A stretch of 64,000 bases of DNA from NCBI RefSeq assembly GCF_029690045.1, contig NZ_CP121464.1, positions 6,014,001 through 6,078,000 on the forward strand. The letters run 5' to 3'. The position numbers were made by a program, and so were the translations under genes. The notes beneath the pieces were generated by a model that searched no databases, was not told where the DNA came from, and worked only from the letters and a program-made list of their open reading frames with translations. Shown piece after piece: positions 1-9,769 of the stretch (positions within the stretch are counted from its first letter, which is position 1; each line of letters starts with the position of its first letter). Origin of the DNA: Janthinobacterium rivuli. GTDB lineage: Bacteria > Pseudomonadota > Gammaproteobacteria > Burkholderiales > Burkholderiaceae_D.

Positions 1-1187
1 CGGCTCATCCACAAGGCGGTGGAACCGGATTCCGTCAGCGCCACGATGGCTTTGACGCGCAAATGGTGGGCCGTAAACAGCGCGCCGTAGGCGATCGACT
101 GGTCGATGCGGGTAAACGTGACGTTGAGGAAATCGGCGTCGAGCTTGTTGTATTCGGACTGTTCCGCTTCCACGCAGATGGCGGCCATCATTTCCACCGT
201 CTCGATCGGGTACTTGCCCGAGGCCGTTTCGGCCGACGTCATGACGGCGTCCGTGCCGTCGAGCACGGCATTGGCCACGTCGGACACTTCCGCGCGGGTT
301 GGCACGGCATTGACGATCATCGATTCCATCATCTGCGTGGCCGTGATCGCCAGCTTGTTCGATGCGCGCGCCATCTTGATCATGCGTTTCTGCAAGGCTG
401 GCACGGCCGCATTGCCCACCTCGACGGCCAGGTCGCCACGGGCCACCATGATGCCGTCGGAAGCGTCGAGAATTTCCTGCAGGGCAGGAATGGCTTCCGC
501 GCGCTCGATCTTGGCGATCATCATCGGCTTGTGGTGGTAAGGCTCGCCGGCGATATTGGCCAGCTGACGCGCCATTTCCATGTCGGTCGCGCATTTCGGG
601 AAGGAAATGGCCAGATAGTCGGCCTGGAAACTCATGGCCGTCTTGATATCTTCCATATCCTTGGCCGTCAGCGCGGGCGCGGACAGGCCGCCGCCCTGGC
701 GGTTGATGCCCTTGTTGTTCGACAACTCGCCGCCGATCTTGACGGTGGTGTGAATTTCGCTGCCGTGGATGCGCTCGACGATCAGCACGATCAGGCCGTC
801 GTTCAGCAGCAGCACATCGCCCTTGTGCAAGTCGCGCGGCAAGGCCTTGTAGTCGAGGCCGACACGCTCCTGGTTGCCCAGTTCGCCATTCTCGCCCCAC
901 TTGGCGTCGAGGATGAAGCGCTCGCCCGCCTCCAGCTGGATACGGGTGTTTTCAAACTTGCCGACGCGAATCTTCGGCCCTTGCATGTCGGCCATGATGG
1001 CCACTTCGCGGCCGCACTCGGCCGCCGCCAGGCGCACCAGCGCCGCGCGGTCGATATGGTCTTGCGCCTTGCCGTGGGAAAAATTCAAGCGCACCACGTC
1101 GACGCCCGCGCGTATCATTTTCACCAGGATATCGAAGTCGGTGGAAGCGGGGCCGATTGTTGCTACGATTTTTGTACCGCGTGGCAT
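1..1187 (-). CDS. pyk: Pyruvate kinase (3' end beyond the window)
   Basis: Catalyses phosphoenolpyruvate + ADP to pyruvate + ATP, the last step of glycolysis, in the cytoplasm. 395 codons are visible from the ATG at 1187 (AAGGA a few bases upstream); the C-terminal domain runs off the left edge, the family being about 470-480 residues. Visible family marks are the N-terminal KIVATIGPAS, RLNFSHG, the active-site segment MIAKIERAEAI with the catalytic lysine near residue 226, and ATQMMESM near 285-292. It lies 113 bp downstream of pgk on the same strand, so the two glycolytic genes probably share transcripts, with a small hairpin between them. Identification is secure; the isozyme type cannot be told from this part. 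Confidence 0.97.
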   Translation of the reverse strand, partial: MPRGTKIVATIGPASTDFDILVKMIRAGVDVVRLNFSHGKAQDHIDRAALVRLAAAECGREVAIMADMQGPKIRVGKFENTRIQLEAGERFILDAKWGENGELGNQERVGLDYKALPRDLHKGDVLLLNDGLIVLIVERIHGSEIHTTVKIGGELSNNKGINRQGGGLSAPALTAKDMEDIKTAMSFQADYLAISFPKCATDMEMARQLANIAGEPYHHKPMMIAKIERAEAIPALQEILDASDGIMVARGDLAVEVGNAAVPALQKRMIKMARASNKLAITATQMMESMIVNAVPTRAEVSDVANAVLDGTDAVMTSAETASGKYPIETVEMMAAICVEAEQSEYNKLDADFLNVTFTRIDQSIAYGALFTAHHLRVKAIVALTESGSTALWMS

Positions 1188-1248
1188 AGGAGTCCTTGTG
1201 CGCGAGCGAAGGTGAGCAAGACCTGGCGGCTATGCCGCCCGGCAAGGT

Positions 1249-1272
1249 AAAAGCGCAGCGATCAGGCTGCGC
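1249..1272 (-). terminator. Weak hairpin between pgk and pyk
   Basis: A 7-bp stem (AGCGCAG, 1252-1258, with CTGCGCT, 1266-1272) read on the minus strand is followed by only four T residues. It lies between pgk and pyk and could lower read-through into pyk. The U-tract is too short to call it a strong terminator. Confidence 0.35.
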
Positions 1273-1300
1273 TTGGTACTGAACGGCTAACGGCAGCGCC

Positions 1301-2512
1301 TCAAGCGGCGCGCTGCATGAGGATCTCGACGGCTGGCAAAGTCTTGCCTTCCAGGAACTCCAGGAAAGCGCCGCCGCCGGTCGAGATATAGCTGATTTTA
1401 TCGGTAATGTCGTATTTGGCAATCGCCGCCAGGGTGTCGCCACCGCCGGCAATCGAGAAAGCTTTCGACTCGGCAATGGCCAGGGCCAGAGTCTTGGTGC
1501 CGTTGCCGAACTGGTCGAATTCGAACACGCCGACCGGGCCGTTCCACACGATGGTGCCGGCCGCGGCGATTTGCTGCGCCAGCAGGGCCGCCGTTTTCGG
1601 GCCGATATCGAGGATCATGTCGTCGTCCGCCACGTCGGCCACGTCCTTGACGGTGGCAACGGCCGTAGGCGAGAATTCCTTGGCGCACACGACATCGACA
1701 GGAATCGGCACTTGCGCGCCGCGCTTGGCCATGATCTCGATGATGGCCTTGGCTTCCTCGACGAGTTCCGCTTCCACCAGCGACTTGCCGACATTCAAGC
1801 CGACGGCTTTCATGAAGGTGTTGGCGATGCCGCCGCCGACGATCAGGTTATCGACCTTGTCGGACAGGGCTTTCAAAATGGTCAGCTTGCTCGATACTTT
1901 CGAACCAGCAACGATGGCCAGCAATGGGCGGGCTGGGGCGTGCAAGGCTTTCCCCAGTGCATCGAGTTCGGCGGCCAGCAGCGGACCGGCGCAGGCGACG
2001 GGGGCGAACTTGGCGATGCCGTGCGTGGACGCTTCCGCGCGGTGGGCCGTGCCGAACGCGTCATTGACGTAGATATCGCACAGCTTGGCCATTTTCTGCG
2101 CCAGCTCATCGCTGTTTTTCTTTTCGCCCTTGTTGACGCGCACGTTTTCCAGCAGGACGACCTGGCCGGCAGCCAGCGATTCCAGGCCGGCGCCATCGAC
2201 CCAATTTTGTTTCAGTGCAACTTCCTGGCCCAGCAGCTCGGACAGGCGGGCGGCCACGGGCGCCAGGCTGTCGGCAGGCTTGAACTCGCCTTCCGTCGGA
2301 CGGCCCAGGTGCGACGTCACCATAACAAAGGCGCCAGCGTCGAGGGCGGCGCGGATGGCCGGCACCGAGGCGCGGATGCGCGTATCTTCGGTGATCTTGC
2401 CACTGTCATCTTGCGGGACATTCAGGTCGGCGCGGATAAACACGCGCTTGCCTTGCAGTGCATTTTGGGCGATCAAATCTTGCAGACGGATGAAGTTGAG
2501 AACAGCTGACAT
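1301..2512 (-). CDS. pgk: Phosphoglycerate kinase
   Basis: Cytoplasmic enzyme that transfers phosphate between 1,3-bisphosphoglycerate and ADP. The 403-residue protein starts at [13 protein letters not shown] and shows the usual N-terminal [18 protein letters not shown] and the C-terminal nucleotide-site segment GPVGVFEF near residue 325, followed by SIAGGGDT and the ending [13 protein letters not shown]. The open frame extends upstream without homology; the ATG at 2512 gives the normal family length (about 390-400), although no strong Shine-Dalgarno is visible. It precedes pyk on the same strand. Confidence 0.97.
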   Translation of the reverse strand: MSAVLNFIRLQDLIAQNALQGKRVFIRADLNVPQDDSGKITEDTRIRASVPAIRAALDAGAFVMVTSHLGRPTEGEFKPADSLAPVAARLSELLGQEVALKQNWVDGAGLESLAAGQVVLLENVRVNKGEKKNSDELAQKMAKLCDIYVNDAFGTAHRAEASTHGIAKFAPVACAGPLLAAELDALGKALHAPARPLLAIVAGSKVSSKLTILKALSDKVDNLIVGGGIANTFMKAVGLNVGKSLVEAELVEEAKAIIEIMAKRGAQVPIPVDVVCAKEFSPTAVATVKDVADVADDDMILDIGPKTAALLAQQIAAAGTIVWNGPVGVFEFDQFGNGTKTLALAIAESKAFSIAGGGDTLAAIAKYDITDKISYISTGGGAFLEFLEGKTLPAVEILMQRAA

Positions 2513-2592
2513 GGCGATCCAGATGACGAGTGGAAGGAAGTGCGCTATTTTACCGCAATGACCAGAGCAAATCCCCGATTTGTCCTGCTTTA

Positions 2593-2940
2593 CTAAAAAA
2601 CGTGCAACAGTCGCAAGCCCGTGAAAACCAGCATGCCGAAGACGATGGTTTGCAGCATATTGCGGCGGATCACGAAAAAGAGCGTGGCGGCAATCCCCGA
2701 CAAGAGTTTCAAATTCGACAATTCCAAGTGTACTTGCTGCCCCTCCATCAGCAGGTCGGGCGCGATGATGGCCGCCAGCGCGCAGGCCGGCGCATAGCGC
2801 AGCATCTCGCCCACGCGGCGCGGAATGGTGATGTGGTGGCCGATCAGCCAAAAGGTGCTGCGCGTGGCGGCCGTGGCCACCACCAGCACAGCGATGGCGA
2901 TCCACACGTCGCTCCCGCCCAGGTCGATGCCGTCAAACAT
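2593..2940 (-). CDS. azlD: AzlD-family branched-chain amino acid exporter, small subunit
   Basis: A 115-residue, almost wholly hydrophobic protein with about four membrane segments ([60 protein letters not shown]), the size and pattern of AzlD (PF05437). AzlD works with AzlC in the inner membrane; in Bacillus and related systems the pair exports branched-chain amino acids or analogues such as 4-azaleucine. Its start overlaps the end of the upstream azlC-like gene by 8 bp, indicating translational coupling. The substrate here is unknown. Confidence 0.88.
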   Translation of the reverse strand: MFDGIDLGGSDVWIAIAVLVVATAATRSTFWLIGHHITIPRRVGEMLRYAPACALAAIIAPDLLMEGQQVHLELSNLKLLSGIAATLFFVIRRNMLQTIVFGMLVFTGLRLLHVF

Positions 2941-3667
2941 GGCGTTTTGTCCATTTCTCGGTCAATTCTTCCACGGCCATGGCGCTGACCATGCCCACCA
3001 CGACGGCCACCAGCAAGCCCAGCTTGTACGGCAGGCTGAAGGCCAGCACGGCCACCGCGCCCGCCACCAGCACGCCGCACAGGGCGGCGCGGCTGAGAAT
3101 CAGCGGCACCGTCACGCACAGGATCGCCAGGGTGCCCGCAAAACCCAGCCCCCATTCGGCCGGCACGACGGCGCCCAGCACGATGCCGATGAAGGAACCG
3201 ATTTGCCAGGCCAGCCAGTTGGGGTAAATCAAGCCTTTCAGGAAGGGCAGCTTGGCCGGGTCCGGTGTTTCATGGGGATAGCGCTGCAGGAACAGGCCCA
3301 CCGTGATGTCGCCCGCCACATAGCCGAGCGCAAAGCGCTGGCGCCACGGCAAATGGGAAAAATGCGGGGCCAGCAGCACGGAAAAGATGACAAAACGCAA
3401 ATTGACGACGAGGGCCGTGGCGAAGATCACCCACACGGGCGCCTGCGCGGCCAGCAGGGGTAAAGATGCGAGCTGGGCCGAGCCGGCGAAGACAAACAGG
3501 GTCATGGCCCCCGCCTGCGCGACAGTCAGGCCGCTTTTCACCATGGCCACGCCCACCACCATACCCCAGGCGGCGATGCCCAGCAGGGTGGGCGCACCCA
3601 GGTTCAGGCCGGCGCGCCAGGCGTCTTTCAGCAGGGCGTCGTCCTTGGCGGCCGGGACGGCGTTCAC
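2933..3667 (-). CDS. azlC: AzlC-family branched-chain amino acid permease
   Basis: A membrane protein of about 244 residues matching the AzlC family (PF03591): the N-terminal GAPTLLGIAAWGMVVGVAMVKSGLTV helix, FVFAGSAQLASLPLL, and further hydrophobic helices to the C-terminus. It forms the large subunit of an exporter with the overlapping AzlD gene. I chose the GTG at 3667 because a GGAG lies 7 bases upstream; an ATG at 3724 would add 19 residues but has no ribosome-binding site. Substrate specificity cannot be read from the sequence. Confidence 0.88.
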   Translation of the reverse strand: MNAVPAAKDDALLKDAWRAGLNLGAPTLLGIAAWGMVVGVAMVKSGLTVAQAGAMTLFVFAGSAQLASLPLLAAQAPVWVIFATALVVNLRFVIFSVLLAPHFSHLPWRQRFALGYVAGDITVGLFLQRYPHETPDPAKLPFLKGLIYPNWLAWQIGSFIGIVLGAVVPAEWGLGFAGTLAILCVTVPLILSRAALCGVLVAGAVAVLAFSLPYKLGLLVAVVVGMVSAMAVEELTEKWTKRHV

Positions 3668-3925
3668 GCGGCGCTCCGGCCGAGGTAGTGTGGTAACTGC
3701 ACAACAATGGTGCGCGGGGCGCATGGGCGCAACGGTAATACCGGCAAGGCAAATCCAGTCAGTGTGGCGCTGCAGCTGCCATATTTCCGCAAAAACCCGC
3801 GCTGCAGCCGAAGATGATCAAGGCGACATTTTAGCCATGATTTTTGCTGTCTGCCTGAATCCGTTAAAATCGTGCTTTTGGCAGCAGCCGACTTCCTTCC
3901 ATACAGCCTCACGGAGCATGACAAG

Positions 3926-4120
3926 ATGACAAAAACCACCCAGCCAGCGGTCGAACTCGACAGTAAAGACTTGCCAGCCCACTGCCCTAACCCGGCCATG
4001 CCATTGTGGTCGTCGCATCCGCGTGTGTTCCTGGAATTCAACAAGGACGGTATCGCCAAGTGCCCTTACTGCGGCACGGCCTACACCCTGAAGGAAGGCG
4101 CCAGCGCCGGCCACCATTAA
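3926..4120 (+). CDS. Small CHCC zinc-finger protein
   Basis: A 64-residue protein with one H/C-x-C-C metal site: HC in LPAHCPNP, a histidine in SSHPRV, and CPYC in AKCPYCGTAY. This matches the zf-CHCC family (PF10276), related to the zinc-binding domain of the mitochondrial complex I subunit NDUFS6. The ATG at 3926 has CGGAG about 9 bases upstream. The bacterial members are small, conserved and functionally undefined. It stands alone, divergent from azlC and about 75 bp before the next gene. Confidence 0.88.
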   Translation: MTKTTQPAVELDSKDLPAHCPNPAMPLWSSHPRVFLEFNKDGIAKCPYCGTAYTLKEGASAGHH

Positions 4121-4194
4121 ACTGCCCAGCGGCGCGCCCCCAGCGCGCCGTTTTCATTTGCACACTTAGCTGTACCGATCAAGCCGGAGTCGTC

Positions 4195-4620
4195 ATGAAA
4201 CGTCTGAAAGAACTCAATGGCAGCGCCGCCGAAGTCGAAGCGGCGTTCTACGATGCCTTGCACCGCGCCGACCTCGAAGCGCTGATGGCGCTATGGGCCG
4301 ACGATGAAGAGATCGTCTGCATCCACCCGGGCGGCGCGCGCCTGATCGGCCACGCCGCCATCCGCGCCTCGTGGGAAACCATCCTGGCCGGCGGCGGTCT
4401 GCATATCGTGCCGGCGCAGCTGCATGAAACGCACAATCTGATGAGCTCGGTGCACACGGTCATCGAAGGCGTGACCCAGGAGGAAGGCGGCCCGGCGCAC
4501 CTGCTGGCCACGAATGTGTACGTGAAAACGCCGCGCGGCTGGCGCATCGTCTTGCATCACGCCTCCATCGCCCCCGGCGGCGCACCGGCCGATGCCGCGG
4601 GGACACAGATCCTGCACTGA
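4195..4620 (+). CDS. SnoaL-like (NTF2-fold) protein
   Basis: A 141-residue protein with the NTF2-like pattern: an N-terminal helix (AEVEAAFYDALHRADLEALMALWADDEEIVCIHPGG), then IGHAAIRASWETIL and a closing beta-rich part (WRIVLHHASIAP). This is typical of SnoaL/DUF4440 proteins, a fold used for ketosteroid isomerase-like enzymes or binding proteins. The start has GGAG 6 bases upstream. Its TGA overlaps the ATG of the following hydrolase gene by one base, so the two genes form an operon. Ligand or reaction unknown. Confidence 0.82.
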   Translation: MKRLKELNGSAAEVEAAFYDALHRADLEALMALWADDEEIVCIHPGGARLIGHAAIRASWETILAGGGLHIVPAQLHETHNLMSSVHTVIEGVTQEEGGPAHLLATNVYVKTPRGWRIVLHHASIAPGGAPADAAGTQILH

Positions 4621-5645
4621 TGGCTTTATCTCTTTCTTACACCGCCCCGCTGTGGCTGCCTGGCGGCCACGCGCAAACGATTTATCCGGCCGTGTGCCTT
4701 GCCAAGCCGGCCGTGGCCTTCCGCCGCGAACGCTGGCAAGCGCCCGATGGCGATTTCGTCGACGTCGACCTGGTCGACGGCCAACCGGGCCAGCCCTTCG
4801 TGGTGCTGTTCCACGGCCTGGAAGGCTCGTCGAACAGCCATTACGCGCGCGCGCTGATGGCCGAGGTGGCCGCGCGCGGCTGGTCCGGCGCCGTGCCGCA
4901 TTTTCGCGGCTGCTCGGGCGAAGCCAACCTGGCCCCACGTTTCTACCATTCTGGCGATGCGCAGGAAGTGGACTGGATCGTGCAGCGCCTGCGCCCGCGC
5001 GCCACCGGTAAATTTTACGCGGCCGGCGTCTCGCTGGGCGGCAACGCCCTGCTGTGCTGGCTGGGCCAGTCGCAGCACCAGGCCGATTTCATCGATGCGG
5101 CCGCGGCCGTATCGGCCCCGCTGGACCTGGCGCAAGGGGGCAAGGCCCTGTCTTCGGGCGCCAACCGGCTCTACACGCGCATGTTCCTGAATACCTTGAA
5201 ACCGAAATGCCTGGCCAAGCTGGAACAGTTCCCCGGCCTGTTCGCGCGCGACGCCATGCTGGCCGCGCGCGACTTGCACGCCTTCGACAATGTCGTCACG
5301 GCCCCCCTGCACGGCTACCGCGACGCCGACGATTACTGGCACCGCGCCAGCGCCAAGCACGTCTTGCACGACATCACCGTGCCGACCCTGGTACTGAATG
5401 CGCAAAATGATCCTTTCCTGCCCGGACGCTTCCTGCCGCGCAGCGCCGCGCCGAACGTCACGCTCGAGTATCCGCGCCACGGCGGCCACGTCGGCTTTGC
5501 CGCCGGCAAGTTGCCGGGAAGCACACGCTGGCTGCCGCAACGGCTGCTCTCCTTTTTTGAAAACGGCAACATGGCGCCGTCTGTGTCGCAAAGCTGGCAC
5601 GCTGGCGGTGCGCCCACTCACATGGAAAACGCTACACATGGATGA
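4620..5645 (+). CDS. YheT-family alpha/beta hydrolase
   Basis: A 341-residue cytoplasmic hydrolase of the YheT/EMB8 family. Visible features are WLPGGHAQTIYPA at the N-terminus, the oxyanion-side segment VVLFHGLEGSSNSHYARAL, NFRGCSG-like HFRGCSGEAN, the nucleophile elbow GVSLGGNALL (Ser near residue 138) and the C-terminal histidine segment RHGGHVGF. E. coli YheT lacks a firmly established substrate. It is translationally coupled to the SnoaL-like gene upstream (1-bp overlap) and overlaps the next gene by 8 bp, so three genes are probably cotranscribed. Confidence 0.92.
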   Translation: MALSLSYTAPLWLPGGHAQTIYPAVCLAKPAVAFRRERWQAPDGDFVDVDLVDGQPGQPFVVLFHGLEGSSNSHYARALMAEVAARGWSGAVPHFRGCSGEANLAPRFYHSGDAQEVDWIVQRLRPRATGKFYAAGVSLGGNALLCWLGQSQHQADFIDAAAAVSAPLDLAQGGKALSSGANRLYTRMFLNTLKPKCLAKLEQFPGLFARDAMLAARDLHAFDNVVTAPLHGYRDADDYWHRASAKHVLHDITVPTLVLNAQNDPFLPGRFLPRSAAPNVTLEYPRHGGHVGFAAGKLPGSTRWLPQRLLSFFENGNMAPSVSQSWHAGGAPTHMENATHG

Positions 5646-6228
5646 ACTCGTCAAGCAAGCCCTGGCCAAATGGCCGAACGTACCGCACTGCTACGGCTGG
5701 CTGGGCCTGGATGCGCGCGGCCACTGGCGCATGCGCGACCAGCAGGCGCAACAGCAACAACTGCCCGGCGACAAGATCGCCCATGTGGCCCTGCTGAGCT
5801 TTATCAACCGCAATTACGACCATGACGAACAGGGCTGCTGGTTTTTCCAGAATGGCCCGCAACGCGTCTACCTGAATCTGGAAGCGACGCCGTATATCGC
5901 CCGCAGCGACCCGCAGCACGGTTTTGTCTTGCAGACGGGCGCGCCGCTTGCGATCATCGAAGCAGCGTATCTGTGCGACAACGGCACGCTGATCCTGCGC
6001 CATGGCGACATCGTGGCGCAGGTGGATGACCGCGACATGGCCCAGGTGCTGGCGTCGCTGCGCCTCGATGGGCTAGCCTTGAGCGACGAGGCCCTGCTGG
6101 CGTGGCTGGAACATGCTCAAGGCAACTTGATGTTATTGCATGCCGGCAAAGAGATTGCCGTGCAACCGCTGGCCTATGCCAGCGTAGCGCAGACCTTCGG
6201 CTTCCAGCAGGCGCCGCAAGCCGAATAA
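5638..6228 (+). CDS. Conserved hypothetical protein coupled to the YheT gene
   Basis: A 196-residue soluble protein starting MDELVKQALAKWPNVPHCYGWLGLDARGHW. It is rich in aromatic residues and has no signal peptide, membrane segment or recognisable catalytic motif. The middle (VYLNLEATPYIARSDP) and the end (LPLAYASVAQTFGFQ-like) look beta-rich. The ATG lies inside the 3' end of the YheT hydrolase gene (8-bp overlap), which ties its translation to that gene. I recall similar proteins beside YheT in other Oxalobacteraceae, but I cannot name a function. Confidence 0.8.
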   Translation: MDELVKQALAKWPNVPHCYGWLGLDARGHWRMRDQQAQQQQLPGDKIAHVALLSFINRNYDHDEQGCWFFQNGPQRVYLNLEATPYIARSDPQHGFVLQTGAPLAIIEAAYLCDNGTLILRHGDIVAQVDDRDMAQVLASLRLDGLALSDEALLAWLEHAQGNLMLLHAGKEIAVQPLAYASVAQTFGFQQAPQAE

Positions 6229-6231
6229 AAG

Positions 6232-7911
6232 TCAGCCCTTCTGGTCCTTGATCTGTTCGCGGCGCTTTTCCTGCAATTCTCGCTCGCGCGCATCGATCAC
6301 GGCCTGGTCATAAAAGGTCGCGTCCGTCGATTTGCGGGCGATCGTCAGCTGGTCCAGCGCGGCCATGGTGGCGCCCTGCAACACATAGGATTCGGCCAGC
6401 GCCATGTGCTGCAAGGTCATCTTGCCCTGGTCCGCATAGGCTTTCGCCAGTAAATCGTAGAGTTCCGGCTCTTCCTTGTAGAGCTGCACCTGCTCGCGCA
6501 AATACAGGGTCGATTGCTCCAGCTTGCCGGCAGCCATCAGCGCTTCCGCATACTGGTGGGCAATGCCGCGCGAGAGGGGAAACTGCTGGCGCGCAGCGTC
6601 CGCCGCCTTCAGGGCCTGTTGCGCCACTTCCGGCTTCTGCCCCGGCATCAACAGCACTTCCAGCCCCATCGCCGCCAGCAGGGAATTGGGTCCCTGCGTG
6701 CCACCCGACGTCAACACATTCGGCCCGACCGGCTGGTGCAGGGCCGCATTGGCCGCATCGAGTTCCTTTTGCGCCTCCGCCGGCTTGCCCTGCTTGACGG
6801 CGACAAAGGACAAGCCATAGTGGGCGGCCGTCACCTGGAAACGGCTTTGCTGTTCCAGCTGCGTCTTGAAGACGGCCTTGGCATTCAACAGGCCTTGCAC
6901 GCTTTCATCCTGCAGCACGCGGGCACGGGCACGGGCCAGGTGGAAACTCAGGCTGTCCGCACGCTGCTTGTAGGGCTGCTCGCGGATGCGCGCCTGGATG
7001 TCGGCGATGCGTTCCGTCGTCAGCGGGTGGGTCTGCAGGTAGGCGGGCATCAGGTCGCTGTACGAACGGCTGGCCGCCTGCATGCGGCCGAAGAAGGCCA
7101 CCATGCCGGTGGTATCAAAACCGGCTTCGCCCATGATCTGGAAACCGATGCGGTCGGCCTCGCGTTCGGCGTCGCGGCCGAAATTGAGCTGACGCTGGAT
7201 GGCCAGGCCCTGGCCGGCGGCAAACACGCCCATGGCCACGTCACCACCCGCCCGGGAAGCGAGCGCCGCCAGCAGCATGGCGGCCAGCGGCATCAGGGCA
7301 TCCTGGCGCTGCTGGCCTAGCATGCGGGCGATATGGCGCTGCGCCACGTGGCCGATCTCGTGCGACAGCACGGAAGCCAGTTCCGCCTCCGTTTGCGCTG
7401 CCAGCACCAGGGCCGAGTGCACGCCGATGAAGCCGCCGGGCAAGGCAAACGCGTTCAACTGGGGATCGCGCACGGCAAAGAAGAAATAATCGTAATTCGT
7501 TTCGCCGCGCACGCTGGGACGCGCCGCCACGAGGGCGTTGCCGAAGGTATTCAGGTATTCCAGCAAGGGCGCGTCATCGAGGTAGTCGCGGTCGCCGCGG
7601 ATGCCGCGCATGATTTCCTCGCCGATCTTGCGCTCCATCGCCGGCGACAGGTCTTCGCGCGAGGTGTCACCCAGGTTCGGCAGGTTTGGCGCCGGCGGCA
7701 CGGCCAGCGGCGTCCAGCTGCTCGCCGGCTTGGCCGCCGCGCTGGCGGCCGGCGCCGCAGGCGCGGAGGTATAGGTTTGCGCTAGCGCAGAAGGGGCAGC
7801 GCAGCACAGCGCGGCCAGCAGGGATGCACGCCATGGCTGGCGCAGCCATGCGGCGGCGGCGTTTTCAAGTACGGTCTGGAGGGGAGTTTTTGAATTCACG
7901 GGTGCTATCAT
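6232..7911 (-). CDS. bepA: BepA-like periplasmic M48 metalloprotease with TPR repeats
   Basis: A 559-residue exported protein. After a hydrophobic N-terminal stretch ending SALAQ (signal peptide, about residues 27-45) comes an M48 peptidase domain with the zinc motif HEIGH at 184-188 and the third ligand in EADRIG (Glu251). The C-terminal half, from about residue 320, is helical TPR-like ([43 protein letters not shown]). This architecture is that of E. coli BepA/YfgC, which works with the BAM complex in outer-membrane protein assembly and degradation of misfolded LptD. It is convergent with the gene before and divergent from moaC. Confidence 0.93.
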   Translation of the reverse strand: MIAPVNSKTPLQTVLENAAAAWLRQPWRASLLAALCCAAPSALAQTYTSAPAAPAASAAAKPASSWTPLAVPPAPNLPNLGDTSREDLSPAMERKIGEEIMRGIRGDRDYLDDAPLLEYLNTFGNALVAARPSVRGETNYDYFFFAVRDPQLNAFALPGGFIGVHSALVLAAQTEAELASVLSHEIGHVAQRHIARMLGQQRQDALMPLAAMLLAALASRAGGDVAMGVFAAGQGLAIQRQLNFGRDAEREADRIGFQIMGEAGFDTTGMVAFFGRMQAASRSYSDLMPAYLQTHPLTTERIADIQARIREQPYKQRADSLSFHLARARARVLQDESVQGLLNAKAVFKTQLEQQSRFQVTAAHYGLSFVAVKQGKPAEAQKELDAANAALHQPVGPNVLTSGGTQGPNSLLAAMGLEVLLMPGQKPEVAQQALKAADAARQQFPLSRGIAHQYAEALMAAGKLEQSTLYLREQVQLYKEEPELYDLLAKAYADQGKMTLQHMALAESYVLQGATMAALDQLTIARKSTDATFYDQAVIDARERELQEKRREQIKDQKG

Positions 7912-7974
7912 ACCTTGTTAGCGGCACCCATTCCCACGCGTGCCGCGCCCCACTCCTCACCTATTTTTGACGCC

Positions 7975-8481
7975 ATGACAACAGCAGACAAGCAAGCCCC
8001 CGCCGGGGAATTGACCCATTTCGACGCCACGGGCCAGGCCCATATGGTCGACGTGGGCAGCAAGGAAGACACGCGCCGCAGCGCCGTGGCCGCCGGCACC
8101 ATCCGCATGCAGCCCGCCACCCTGGCATTGATCATTTCGGGCAATGCAAAAAAAGGCGACGTGCTGGGCATCGCCCGCATCGCCGCCATCATGGGCGCCA
8201 AGCGTACCAGCGACCTGATTCCCCTGTGCCACCCGCTGGCCCTCACGCGCGTCACCGTCGATTTTGAAGTCGATGAAGCGGCCAACAGCGTGCACTGCCG
8301 CGCCCAGGTCGACACGACGGGCAAGACGGGCGTGGAAATGGAAGCGCTCACTTCCGTGCAAATCGGCTTGCTGACAATTTATGACATGTGCAAGGCCGTC
8401 GACCGGGGCATGGTCATGACGAATGTGCGCGTGCTGGAAAAGCATGGCGGCAAGTCGGGTGATTGGCACGCCGAGGTGTAA
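7975..8481 (+). CDS. moaC: Cyclic pyranopterin monophosphate synthase
   Basis: MoaC converts the 3',8-cyclo-GTP intermediate made by MoaA into cyclic pyranopterin monophosphate in molybdenum cofactor synthesis. The 168-residue protein shows the N-terminal [37 protein letters not shown] (residues 68-88) and [24 protein letters not shown], all family marks including the conserved lysine and CHP. The ATG at 7975 gives the usual length; an in-frame start at 7915 would add 20 residues that look non-homologous. There are no other moa genes nearby. Confidence 0.96.
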   Translation: MTTADKQAPAGELTHFDATGQAHMVDVGSKEDTRRSAVAAGTIRMQPATLALIISGNAKKGDVLGIARIAAIMGAKRTSDLIPLCHPLALTRVTVDFEVDEAANSVHCRAQVDTTGKTGVEMEALTSVQIGLLTIYDMCKAVDRGMVMTNVRVLEKHGGKSGDWHAEV

Positions 8482-8862
8482 TTATTTTGCCTGGCGCGCC
8501 AGCTGCTCCTGGAAGCGGCGCAAATCGTACACTAGCCAGGCGCCGCCGGACAGGCACAGCGCGATGATGGCCTTGGACAGCGGCAAGTGAAATTGCTCCT
8601 GTCCTGCCAGCGCAAAGCCGGTATGGATCAGGAAGGTGGCCACGCCCAGGCCCGCGCAGCAGCTCGCATAAAAAGGTGCCCGCGCGGTGGACAGCAACAC
8701 GTGCTTGTAGCCCACCAGCACCAGGGCAATCGCCGCCAGGTTAAACACGAGAAAACCCTGCACGCCGCCAGGCAGATGGAACATCTCCCACTCTTTCCAG
8801 TAGGCAGCGTCGATTTGATGCAGGATGAGGGACAACATGGTCCAGAAGTAGCTGCGCGGCAT
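8482..8862 (-). CDS. Small four-helix membrane protein (DUF6713-like)
   Basis: A protein of about 126 residues with four probable membrane helices. The first carries LILHQIDAAYWKEWEMFHLPGG, a pattern like the HEID-x-KEWxxF signature I associate with DUF6713 proteins; the others are GFLVFNLAAIALVLVGY, AGLGVATFLIHTGFALAG and ALCLSGGAWLVYDL. Function unknown. The ATG at 8862 (MPRSYFW) is chosen; an alternative ATG at 8838 begins directly at the first helix. It is convergent with moaC, the two stop codons lying side by side. Confidence 0.75.
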   Translation of the reverse strand: MPRSYFWTMLSLILHQIDAAYWKEWEMFHLPGGVQGFLVFNLAAIALVLVGYKHVLLSTARAPFYASCCAGLGVATFLIHTGFALAGQEQFHLPLSKAIIALCLSGGAWLVYDLRRFQEQLARQAK

Positions 8863-9025
8863 AGGATTCACATTCGTCAATATTGAAGCAATTGTAAAGC
8901 CTGCACCGCGTGACGGCGCGTGCACCTGGCATTTTTCGATGCCAATATGAATTTCATTGATATAAATGCTTTTTCATCAAGAAATCATGCATACTGCGAG
9001 TCGTCCATATCCAGATGAGCATCGC

Positions 9026-9748
9026 ATGACAAGCCAGCACCCCGCCGCGGAAACCAAGCTCCAGGACTTCGACTTCGAGGCCATGAATCTGCAGGTGGGT
9101 GGCCGCATCCAGTTCATCACGCACCGCACCATCAAACCCATCCAGCATTTCTCGACCCTGATCGGCTATGTGAAAGATGAGTACCTGATCGTCAAGATTC
9201 CCATGGAAAACGGCGCTTCCATCGTGCTCAACGAGGGCGACAAGCTGACCATCCGCGTGTTTTCCGGCGTCACCGTCTGTTCGTTTTCCTGCAGCGTGCT
9301 GCGCATCTTTGGCCGCCCGCTCAACTATGTGCACCTGAGCTTTCCGGACGCCATTCAGGGCACCAGCCTGCGCACGGCCATGCGCGTGAAAGTGGACATT
9401 CCGGCACAGCTGAGCTACCGTGACGTGGCGGCCGTGCCCGTGTTCATCGTCAACCTCAGCGTCTCGGGCGCGCTAATCGAGGCGCCCGGCATGCTCACGC
9501 CGGACGATGAGGGCGTGGCCCTGAGCTTTACCCTGCTGGTGCAGCCGAACAAGCACCAGATGCGCGTCAATACGCGCGCCCGCATCCAGAACGTCAGCGT
9601 GGGCAAGCCGTCGAACGGCCATGCCGCCGAGGTGGCGGAAATCTACACATATGGCGTGCAATTCATCGACCTGGAACCGACCCACTACACCCTGCTGCAA
9701 AACCTCACCTATGAAGCGCTGATCGCGGACCGGCAAAAAATCGTCTGA
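9026..9748 (+). CDS. YcgR-like PilZ-domain protein (c-di-GMP responsive)
   Basis: A 240-residue cytoplasmic protein with an N-terminal YcgR-type domain (MNLQVGGRIQFITHRTI to FGRPLNYVHLSFP, about residues 20-115) and a C-terminal PilZ domain from about 116. The c-di-GMP-binding marks are present: RTAMR (RxxxR) and NLSVSGALIE (the D/N-x-S-x-x-G motif). YcgR proteins brake the flagellar motor when c-di-GMP is high. No flagellar gene lies nearby, so the effector target is inferred from family only. An upstream in-frame ATG at 8966 is less likely. Confidence 0.88.
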   Translation: MTSQHPAAETKLQDFDFEAMNLQVGGRIQFITHRTIKPIQHFSTLIGYVKDEYLIVKIPMENGASIVLNEGDKLTIRVFSGVTVCSFSCSVLRIFGRPLNYVHLSFPDAIQGTSLRTAMRVKVDIPAQLSYRDVAAVPVFIVNLSVSGALIEAPGMLTPDDEGVALSFTLLVQPNKHQMRVNTRARIQNVSVGKPSNGHAAEVAEIYTYGVQFIDLEPTHYTLLQNLTYEALIADRQKIV

Positions 9749-9769
9749 TACCGGGCTGACAAGCGTCAC

